Shown here piece after piece: positions 1 to 5,903 of a DNA stretch of 6,796 nt. Made by a program: the position numbers and the translations under genes. The stretch is from the NCBI GenBank assembly GCA_033722075.1, contig JAWVZU010000217.1:1-6796 (forward strand), read 5' to 3'. Source of the stretch: JAWVZU01 sp033722075 (GTDB lineage: Bacteria; Pseudomonadota; Gammaproteobacteria; Xanthomonadales; SZUA-38). Position 1 is the stretch's first letter. Every line of letters begins with the position of its first letter. The notes under the pieces were generated by a model. That model was not told the DNA's origin, did no database searches, and worked only from the letters and a program-made list of their open reading frames with translations.

Positions 1-468
1 GCCGCCATAGAAGCGTTCCACCACGTCGTCGATCTCGGACTGCACACCGACGCGCACTTCCACGTCCTTTCCGGCGGCCATGCGAATGCCGTCGATCGCG
101 AACTGGTCGCGTGGATCGGCCATGACCACGGTGACTGCGTCCTCGCTTTCGGCGATCGGCACCACGTGCTGCTCGCGGAGGAACCGCAAGGGCAGTTCGA
201 TTCCGCTGGGCGGCACCTCCGGGTACTGCTTGGTTCCGACCAGCGGCACATCCAGCAGCTGCGCCATCGCCTCCGCCGCATCGCGCTCGGACATGAGCCC
301 CAGCCTGATCATCAGGCCCACCGGGTTGTCCCCGGATTCCTCGACCAGGCGTTCTGCCTTGCGCACGTCGGACTCTTTCAGCCGTCCCTGGGTGACGAGA
401 TGCTGAATCAACCTCGCGTCGAAGTCCTCCTGCGAGGCGTCCGGTGATGCGCTTTCCAGTGCGTCCAT
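1..468 (-). CDS. gspE: Type II secretion system ATPase GspE, N-terminal part (cut by left edge)
   Basis: Only the first 156 residues are present; the reading frame runs open off the left edge. GspE is the cytoplasmic hexameric ATPase that drives pseudopilus assembly in type II secretion. What is visible is the N-terminal regulatory region. Residues 15-80 form a helical GspE/MshE-type N-domain with a RLGLMSERDAAEAMAQLL segment followed by DVPLV. Residues 93-155 form a second small domain (LPLRFLREQHVVPIAESE, VVMADPRD, then VERFYGG). The FYGG end is where GspE proteins normally pass into the linker before the ATPase core. Walker A/B and the zinc-binding region lie outside the window. The ATG at 468 is chosen, with a weak GAG upstream; an in-frame GTG at 486 would add six residues. 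It starts 25 bases after the membrane-protein stop, so co-transcription is likely. A PilB/MshE-type paralogue is the main alternative. Confidence 0.8.
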   Translation of the reverse strand, partial: MDALESASPDASQEDFDARLIQHLVTQGRLKESDVRKAERLVEESGDNPVGLMIRLGLMSERDAAEAMAQLLDVPLVGTKQYPEVPPSGIELPLRFLREQHVVPIAESEDAVTVVMADPRDQFAIDGIRMAAGKDVEVRVGVQSEIDDVVERFYGG

Positions 469-493
469 GGGGTTACTCGAGTCCACGTTGCTA

Positions 494-1102
494 TTACTGA
501 CCCTGAGGCGGCCCGGTAGTTTCGTGACCGAGGTTGACCACCCCTTCGATGAAGCGTCGGTTGAACAGGATCCAGGCGGCCACCGGCACTACCGCCGGCA
601 GGATCAGATAACCGAACTGGTAGGCCAGGGCAATCACCTCCGACGGCAGCCCCGCGGCACGCTGCACGACCATTCCAGGCTCACCCATCTCGAAGGCCAG
701 GGTTCGAAAACACTCCCAGATTACGCCCCATATCTGGATCATGGCCACCAACAGATAGCCCGCCAGCAGCTGGAGGAGGCGATGGCGCGCCGCCAGCGGC
801 GTGGATACGACCAGGCCGACGATCAACGGCAGCCCATAGCCGTACAGCATCGGGTTGACCGGGATGTCGGCAATGGCCAGACCCTCCGGGAGATCCAGCA
901 GGACGCCGACCTGAAGCCAGTAGCCATCCCGGACCACGCCGTGGAACAGTTCGCCGGGCCACAGGGCGAGAATTCCGCTGACCCCCCACCCGACCGGCGC
1001 CACCAGTACCGGCGCCAGGTAAAACCACAGGAAAAAGGCCAGCGGCAGCCAAAGGACCACGTTCAGCATGAAGGCCTTGAGTGAAAATTCGCTGGCGCTC
1101 AC
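494..1102 (-). CDS. Four-helix inner-membrane protein, resembles the exosortase H-associated membrane protein family
   Basis: The product has 202 residues and no recognised enzymatic motif. Hydrophobic segments lie at about residues 12-36, 86-104, 108-128 and 156-180. Positive charges (K9, RHR at 106-108, NRR at 181-183) place both ends in the cytoplasm. That leaves a periplasmic loop at about 37-85 and another at about 129-155. Distinctive stretches are VLWLPLAFFLWFYLAP, NPMLYGYGLPLIVGL, QIWGVIWECFRTLAF and EVIALAYQFGYLILPAVVP. From memory these match the small membrane protein found beside exosortase H (XrtH, the IPTL-CTERM sorting enzyme); no XrtH lies in this window. The family call is therefore moderate, and its role is unknown even if right. 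The GTG start overlaps the purL stop as GTGA, implying translational coupling. An internal ATG at 1069 has AAGG five bases upstream (1075-1078) and would give 191 residues, but it would leave almost nothing before the first helix. Confidence 0.55.
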   Translation of the reverse strand: MSASEFSLKAFMLNVVLWLPLAFFLWFYLAPVLVAPVGWGVSGILALWPGELFHGVVRDGYWLQVGVLLDLPEGLAIADIPVNPMLYGYGLPLIVGLVVSTPLAARHRLLQLLAGYLLVAMIQIWGVIWECFRTLAFEMGEPGMVVQRAAGLPSEVIALAYQFGYLILPAVVPVAAWILFNRRFIEGVVNLGHETTGPPQGQ

Positions 1103-4100
1103 GATCCGTCCAGCCAGCTGCGGGCGTTGCGAAACATTCTCAGCCAGGGGCTGTCTTCCGGCCAGTCCCGCGGACACCAGGAGAACTGGACCGAGCGGAA
1201 CACGCGTTCCGGGTGAGGCATCATGATCAGCACTCGCCCATCTTCGTTGCACAACCCGGTAACCGCACCCGGGGAACCGTTCGGATTCAGGGGATAGCGC
1301 TGCGCCGGCGCCCCGAAGGCATCCACGAAGCGCAGGGCGACCGCCGCACGAGCGGGATCCTGCCCGTCATCCCAGTGCGCCCGGCCCTCGCCGTGGGAAA
1401 CGACCACCGGGATGCGCGAACCCTCCATGCCCCGCAGCATGACGGCCGGCGAAGGTGTCACCTCGACCAGGCTCAGCCGTGCTTCGAACTGCTCGGAGCG
1501 ATTGCGCAGGAAGCGGGGCCAATGATCGGTTCCGGGAATGATCTCGCGCAGCGCGGCAAGCGCCTGGCAGCCGTTGCAGACACCCAGGGCGAACCGGTCC
1601 TCGGCCGCGAAGAAACGCGCGAATGCCTGGCGGAGCTCGTCCCGATGGAGTATCGCGCTGGCCCACCCGCGCCCGGCCCCGAGCACGTCGCCGTAGGAAA
1701 AACCGCCGCAGGCCGCCAGCCCCTGGAACCGCTCGAGGGCAACCCGACCGGCAGCCAGGTCGGTCATGTGGACGTCGACCGCCGCAAATCCGGCCCGGTC
1801 GAAGGCCGCGGCCATCTCGGTCTGCCCGTTGACCCCCTGCTCGCGCAGGATCGCGATCTCCGGTTTCGCACCGGTGGAGATCGCCGGCAACTCCGCCGGA
1901 TCGAAGGTGAGCAGCGGGGCCAGCTCGTTGTCCCCGGCGCAGAGGTGATCCTGCTCTTCACCGGCACATTCCGGGTTGTCGCGGTGACTGGCCATGGCGA
2001 AGCTGGTCTCGCTCCAGGCCTTCTCCAGCTCGTGGCAGTCTTCGCTCAACAGCGTTGCCCCGCCCCTGGTGACGATCACTCGGGAGTCATCGCGTGGTGC
2101 CCCGAGATCGAGCACCCAGTCATCCAGGCCCTCGGCCCGGAGCGTTTCGCGCACGGCGGACAGCCGCGCTTCGTCGACCTGGATCACGGCGCCCAGTTCT
2201 TCGGAAAAGAGGAACGGGACCGGTTCGCGGTCCGTCGGGACGGTGAGCTCGAGCCCACAGCGGCCGGCAAAGGCCATTTCCAGGACCGTCGTCAGCAGCC
2301 CGCCGTCGGAACGATCGTGATAGGCGCGGAGGAGACCGTCCCGGCGCAGCGCCGTGATCGCGGCGAAGAACCGCTTCAGCAAGCCCGCATCGTCGAGATC
2401 CGGCGCGACGTCGCCCAGCGACCCGTAGGCCTGCGCCAGGGCCGATGCGCCGAGCCGGTCCGCAGCACAGCCCAGGTCGATGAGCAGCAGCCGCGTCGGC
2501 GAGTCGGTGGCGAGTTGCGGCGTCAGTGCCGACCGGACATCGGCGACCGGGGCGAAAGCCGACACGATCAGCGACAGGGGCGCCGTCATCGTCACCTTGT
2601 CCGATTCCTGCCACACGGTCCGCATCGAAAGGGAATCCTTGCCCACCGGGATGGCGATGCCAAGCTGGGGACAGAGTTCCTCACCGACGGCCCGGACCGT
2701 GGCATAAAGCGCCGCGTCGTCGCCATCCGCACCGGTCGCCGCCATCCAGTTGGCCGAGAGTTTGACGTCACCCAGGGATTGGACCGACGCTGCCGCCAGA
2801 TTGGTTATGGCCTCGCCAACGGCCATCCGGCCCGAAGCGGGCCCGTCGAGCAGTGCCGCGGGCGTACGCTCACCGATGGCCATGGCTTCCCCGGCATAGC
2901 CGTCGAAGTCCGCGAGGGTGACGGCCGCATCGGCGACCGGAACCTGCCACGGACCAACCATCTGGTCCCGCGCAACCAGTCCGCCGACACTTCGGTCCCC
3001 GATGGTGATCAGGAACTTCTTGCTCGCGACCGCAGGCACCCGCAGCACTCGGCCAAGCGCTTCACCCAGGTCCAGGTCGGAGTCGAAGGTGCGCTGAACC
3101 GGCACCGGCGAGCCCGCCTCACGGTGCATGCGCGGCGGATTGCCGAACAGCACCGCCAAGGGCAGATCGACCGCATCCGGGCCCGCCGCATTCGCCAGGG
3201 TCAGGCGTTGTTCGGCGGTGACTTCACCCAGGACGGCGTAGGGGCAGCGCTCGCGCCGGCACAGTGCCTCGAATCGCTGCCAGTCGGAAGCACCCACGCC
3301 CAGCACATAGCGCTCCTGGGATTCGTTGCACCACAATTCCATGGGAGACAGGGACGAGTCGGCCGACGGGATGGCCGCGAGATCCAGCCGCCCTCCCCGA
3401 CCGCTGTCGTGCAGCAGTTCCGGGACCGCATTGGACAGACCACCCGCGCCGACATCGTGCAGCGCAACGATGGGATTGGCTTCCCCCAGCGCCCAGCAGC
3501 GATCGATGACCTCCTGGCAGCGTCTCTGCATTTCCGGGTTCTCCCGCTGTACCGAGGCAAAATCCAGGGATTCATCGCTCGATCCCGACGCCACCGAACT
3601 GGCTGCGCCGCCGCCCAGACCGATCAGCATCGCCGGACCGCCGAGGACGACCACCTTGTCCCCAGGATCAAGGCGGTTCTTGCGCACCGCCGCAGACCGG
3701 ATCGCACCCATTCCGCCGGCCAGCATGATCGGCTTGTGGTAACCCCGCATCCAGCGCGGATCCGTCGGATCGGCCCATTCGAAGGTCCGGAAATAACCCG
3801 CCAGCGCCGGCCGGCCGAACTCGTTGTTGAATGCCGCGGCCCCGATCGGCCCTTCCAGCATGATGTCCATCGCCGAGGCAATGCGGTCCGGTCGGCGTTC
3901 CGGCCCCTCCCAGGGCCGCGGGCAGCCCGGAATACGGAGATTGCTTACCGAGAAGCCGGTCAGTCCCGCCTTCGGCCGGGCGCCGCGGCCGGTGGCCGCC
4001 TCGTCGCGGATCTCCCCGCCGGACCCGGTCGCGGCGCCTGGATAGGGTGATATGGCCGTCGGATGATTGTGCGTCTCGACCTTGATCATGATGCCGCCGG

Positions 4101-4941
4101 CTTCCTGCGCCCGATCGTAGCGGCCGCTTTCCGGATCGCAGAAAAAACGATTCGCCGCAGGCCCCTCGATGACCGCTGCATTGTCGTTGTAGGCGGTGAG
4201 AATCCCTTCCGGCGAAGCCTTGAAGCTCTCGCGTATCATCGCGAACAGCGAAAGGGGACGAGCCTTGCCGTCGATGGTCCAGTCGGCATTGAAGATCTTG
4301 TGGCGGCAATGTTCCGAATTGGCCTGGGCGAACATCATGAGTTCCGCATCGGTGGGATCACGACCCAGGTCCCGGTAAGCCTCCACAAGGTAATCGATCT
4401 CGACCTCCGAAAGGGCCAGCCCCCATCGGCCGTTCGCCTGCGCCAGCGCTTCCCGGCCCTCCTGCGAAACCGGCACCGTGCGCAAGGGCCGGGCCGGAGG
4501 ATGCTCGAACAGGCCGGCCAGGGAAGCGTAGTCGGTCATGACCTGCTCGGTCATGCGATCGTGGAGAAGCTCCAGGTGATCTGCGGTGGGCCGGTCGCCT
4601 CCGGCAAAGCGAATCAGGCGGGCGCGCTCGACCCGGAGAACGCTTTCGAGGCCGCAGCCGTGGACGATATCGGTTGCCTTCGAGGACCAGGGCGAGACCG
4701 TGCCCAGGCGGGGAATGACGATGCAGGCGTCGGCTACGCTACCAGTCGAGAGTACGGTGGCCTGGAGAAGGCGGCCCAGACGATCCTGCGCAGCCCCATC
4801 AAGCTCCCCGCGGTGTTCGACCGCATACAGCCAGTGGGCCGAGCGCAGCGGCGGCGAACCGGCCTGCCGCAGTTGCGCGTCCAGTTTCTGCTGTCGAAAA
4901 AGGGAGAGCGCCGGCTCTCCCAGAAAATAGCTGATTGGCAT
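1099..4941 (-). CDS. purL: Phosphoribosylformylglycinamidine synthase (FGAM synthase), large fused form
   Basis: PurL converts FGAR, glutamine and ATP to FGAM, glutamate, ADP and phosphate, the fourth step of de novo purine synthesis in the cytoplasm. The 1,280-residue length is close to the E. coli enzyme (about 1,295). The order is as expected. A PurS-like N-domain (about 1-135) carries SPWSSKATDI. The linker domain ends in NSEHCRHK (208-215). Two AIR-synthase-like halves follow, with KVETHNHPTAISPYPGA (from about 287) and GKDSLSMRTVW (about 766-776). The glutamine amidotransferase domain runs from about 1025 to the end. Its nucleophile is Cys1122 in GVCNGCQ, and His1243 and Glu1245 lie in MPHPERV. 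No frameshift is seen. ATG at 4941 is preferred because FLGEPALSLFRQQKL then aligns with the start of known PurLs; a GTG at 4950 would add three residues. One oddity: GAGRGWA has Arg where relatives I recall have Glu (GAGEGWA). Confidence 0.97.
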   Translation of the reverse strand: MPISYFLGEPALSLFRQQKLDAQLRQAGSPPLRSAHWLYAVEHRGELDGAAQDRLGRLLQATVLSTGSVADACIVIPRLGTVSPWSSKATDIVHGCGLESVLRVERARLIRFAGGDRPTADHLELLHDRMTEQVMTDYASLAGLFEHPPARPLRTVPVSQEGREALAQANGRWGLALSEVEIDYLVEAYRDLGRDPTDAELMMFAQANSEHCRHKIFNADWTIDGKARPLSLFAMIRESFKASPEGILTAYNDNAAVIEGPAANRFFCDPESGRYDRAQEAGGIMIKVETHNHPTAISPYPGAATGSGGEIRDEAATGRGARPKAGLTGFSVSNLRIPGCPRPWEGPERRPDRIASAMDIMLEGPIGAAAFNNEFGRPALAGYFRTFEWADPTDPRWMRGYHKPIMLAGGMGAIRSAAVRKNRLDPGDKVVVLGGPAMLIGLGGGAASSVASGSSDESLDFASVQRENPEMQRRCQEVIDRCWALGEANPIVALHDVGAGGLSNAVPELLHDSGRGGRLDLAAIPSADSSLSPMELWCNESQERYVLGVGASDWQRFEALCRRERCPYAVLGEVTAEQRLTLANAAGPDAVDLPLAVLFGNPPRMHREAGSPVPVQRTFDSDLDLGEALGRVLRVPAVASKKFLITIGDRSVGGLVARDQMVGPWQVPVADAAVTLADFDGYAGEAMAIGERTPAALLDGPASGRMAVGEAITNLAAASVQSLGDVKLSANWMAATGADGDDAALYATVRAVGEELCPQLGIAIPVGKDSLSMRTVWQESDKVTMTAPLSLIVSAFAPVADVRSALTPQLATDSPTRLLLIDLGCAADRLGASALAQAYGSLGDVAPDLDDAGLLKRFFAAITALRRDGLLRAYHDRSDGGLLTTVLEMAFAGRCGLELTVPTDREPVPFLFSEELGAVIQVDEARLSAVRETLRAEGLDDWVLDLGAPRDDSRVIVTRGGATLLSEDCHELEKAWSETSFAMASHRDNPECAGEEQDHLCAGDNELAPLLTFDPAELPAISTGAKPEIAILREQGVNGQTEMAAAFDRAGFAAVDVHMTDLAAGRVALERFQGLAACGGFSYGDVLGAGRGWASAILHRDELRQAFARFFAAEDRFALGVCNGCQALAALREIIPGTDHWPRFLRNRSEQFEARLSLVEVTPSPAVMLRGMEGSRIPVVVSHGEGRAHWDDGQDPARAAVALRFVDAFGAPAQRYPLNPNGSPGAVTGLCNEDGRVLIMMPHPERVFRSVQFSWCPRDWPEDSPWLRMFRNARSWLDGS

Positions 4942-4946
4942 CCGAG

Positions 4947-4957
4947 CCACCGCCCTT
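4947..4957 (-). promoter_or_regulatory. Candidate ribosome binding sites deciding the purL start
   Basis: Read on the minus strand, AAGGG (4957-4953) and GGTGG (4951-4947) precede the purL start codons. GGTGG sits five bases and AAGGG eleven bases before the ATG at 4941. AAGGG is only two bases before the alternative GTG at 4950, too close for normal initiation. This spacing, with the alignment of the N-terminus to other PurLs, favours the ATG. Both matches to the Shine-Dalgarno consensus are imperfect. Confidence 0.4.
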
Positions 4958-4978
4958 GGAGCAACCCGGCATGATACT

Positions 4979-5008
4979 GAATCAGGGCATGGGCAAAAAC
5001 CCTGATTC
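4979..5008. repeat. Perfect 9-bp inverted repeat upstream of purL
   Basis: GAATCAGGG (4979-4987) and CCCTGATTC (5000-5008) are exact reverse complements separated by 12 bases, filling much of the 85-base gap between dsbC and purL. Read as minus-strand RNA it forms a GAATCAGGG/CCCUGAUUC stem with loop UUUUUGCCCAUG. A second, competing GGG/CCC pairing across the U-run is possible. Neither strand has a T-run directly after the stem, so it is not a standard intrinsic terminator. It ends 37 bases before the purL ATG. A TATCAT box (4971-4976, minus) lies next to it but has no well-spaced -35 partner. It could be a protein-binding operator, an mRNA processing or stability hairpin, or a leader structure. 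It does not match the E. coli PurR operator as I recall it. Confidence 0.6.
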
Positions 5009-5026
5009 CGTCAAAAGCCCGCGAGT

Positions 5027-5755
5027 CTACTCGGCCGATGCGGCCGCCAGGGCGTCGAGTTGCTGCAGCAACGCGCCGGGCGGGATGTAACCGGGAATCA
5101 GGGTCCCGTCTTCGGCGACCATCGCCGGGGTGCCGGTCACACCCAACTCCTTGCCCAGCGCAAAGTGCATGTCGATCGGATTAGGGCACTCCAGCGGCTC
5201 GGGCTCTTCACCGGCCTTGGCGGCGGTCAATGCTTCATTGCGGTCGTCGGCACACCACACGGAAACCGCCTTCTCGTGGGAGTGAGAGCCGATTCCGGCT
5301 CGCGGGAACAACAGGTAGCTGACCTCGATACCCAGCTCCTGATACTCGCCGATCTGCTGATGCAGCCGTCGGCAGTAGCCGCAGTCGATGTCGGTGAAGA
5401 TCACCAGCCGATGCTTGGGCTCACCGTCCGCAGGAAAAACGAAACGCTGTTCGGCGGCGACCTCTTCCAGGCGCGCCTTGCGGACCACGCTGCGTGCGTC
5501 CTCTGACAGGTTGCGTCGCGAGGCGACCTCGATAAGTTGTCCGTTGAGGAGGTACTGGCCATCGGTGGAGACGTAGACCACGTGGGCCCCGAGGAGCACC
5601 TCGACGAAGCCGGCAAACGGTGCCGGCCGGATCGAGTCGATCGAAAGATGCGGCAGCAGGCCCTGCATGGCAGCGCGGACCTCGGGGTAGTCGTCGGCCG
5701 CCTGGGCGAGACCACCGCTGAGCAGGAGCAGCAGGGCTAGAAAAGACTTTTTCAT
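5027..5755 (-). CDS. dsbC: Periplasmic thiol:disulfide isomerase DsbC
   Basis: DsbC is a V-shaped periplasmic homodimer that reshuffles wrong disulfides and is kept reduced by DsbD. The 242-residue precursor begins MKKSFLALLLLLSGGLAQA, a Sec signal peptide with likely cleavage AQA|A after residue 19. Residues about 20-80 form the dimerisation domain. The thioredoxin-fold domain follows with FTDIDCGYC, active-site Cys125 and Cys128, and the cis-proline loop TGTPA (Pro210). A second cysteine pair, Cys168 (VWCADD) and Cys190 (LECPNP), matches the structural disulfide of E. coli DsbC. The end is GTLIPGYIPPGALLQQLD. ATG at 5755 is chosen because it places the signal peptide at the N-terminus; an in-frame GTG at 5803 would bury it behind 16 polar residues. 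The Shine-Dalgarno match is weak. It follows xerD after 148 bases, the same order as in E. coli and Pseudomonas. The dimeric length and second cysteine pair argue against DsbG or DsbA. Confidence 0.96.
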   Translation of the reverse strand: MKKSFLALLLLLSGGLAQAADDYPEVRAAMQGLLPHLSIDSIRPAPFAGFVEVLLGAHVVYVSTDGQYLLNGQLIEVASRRNLSEDARSVVRKARLEEVAAEQRFVFPADGEPKHRLVIFTDIDCGYCRRLHQQIGEYQELGIEVSYLLFPRAGIGSHSHEKAVSVWCADDRNEALTAAKAGEEPEPLECPNPIDMHFALGKELGVTGTPAMVAEDGTLIPGYIPPGALLQQLDALAAASAE

Positions 5756-5844
5756 CAATTCGGAATCCGTCGTGTCAAAACATGGTTCGGAGTATGGGAC
5801 CACAGAGGCCTGAAAAAGATTCCATACCCTTCGGAAAGGACGCC

Positions 5845-5862
5845 GGAGTTTAGCAAAACTCC
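5845..5862. repeat. Perfect 7-bp inverted repeat between xerD and dsbC
   Basis: GGAGTTT (5845-5851) and AAACTCC (5856-5862) pair exactly around a four-base loop. There is no T-run after it on either strand; the minus strand continues GGCGTCCTTTCC. It is therefore a poor intrinsic terminator for xerD, even though it lies 42 bases past that stop codon. It coincides with the candidate dsbC -10 element, so it could be an operator over that promoter or chance. The rest of the 148-base gap shows no other convincing element, only a loose GTATGG/CCATAC pair (5792-5797 and 5822-5827). Confidence 0.35.
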
Positions 5863-5877
5863 TGACCGACGTGCCAA
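5847..5877 (-). promoter_or_regulatory. Candidate extended -10 promoter for dsbC
   Basis: On the minus strand TGCTAAACT (5855-5847) resembles an extended -10 element (TGnTATAAT, with TAAACT as hexamer). TTGGCA (5877-5872) resembles a -35 box. The spacer is 19 bases, longer than the usual 17, so the extended -10 would have to carry the promoter. Transcription would start about 85 bases before the dsbC ATG, giving a leader of that length. The site lies inside the xerD-dsbC gap, where a separate dsbC promoter is plausible. Confidence 0.3.
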
Positions 5878-5903
5878 TTCAAGCGCTGACCGGGCATCAC
5901 TGC

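Noticed and set aside
467..1084. Plus-strand open frame opposite the membrane-protein gene
   Set aside because: It is also in the complementary register of a gene with clear hydrophobic segments. The product is a charged, Gln- and Arg-rich shadow without motifs.
1103..1252. Longer 252-residue version of the membrane protein starting inside purL
   Set aside because: The extra 50 residues lie out of frame within the conserved PurL C-terminus and look like shadow sequence. The GTG at 1102 gives a normal N-terminus before the first membrane helix.
1081..4050. Plus-strand open frame of 989 codons opposite purL
   Set aside because: It lies in the exactly complementary codon register of an intact, strongly conserved purL. 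It is explained by the near absence of TTA, CTA and TCA codons. Its translation is a low-complexity, Arg-, Gly- and Gln-rich shadow with no recognisable domain.
5009..5014. TTGACG as a -35 box for purL
   Set aside because: There is no -10-like hexamer at 16-18 bases. The nearest good one, TATCAT at 4971-4976, is 32 bases away.
5011..5035. Possible terminator at the end of dsbC (CGAG-TAGA-CTCG followed by CGGGCTTTTG)
   Set aside because: The stem is only four base pairs, overlaps the stop codon and is followed by just four T. It is too weak to call.
5803..5864. Possible terminator after xerD (CCTT-TCCG-AAGG then, nine bases later, TTTTT)
   Set aside because: The four-pair stem is short and the T-run is not adjacent, so it does not meet the pattern of an intrinsic terminator.
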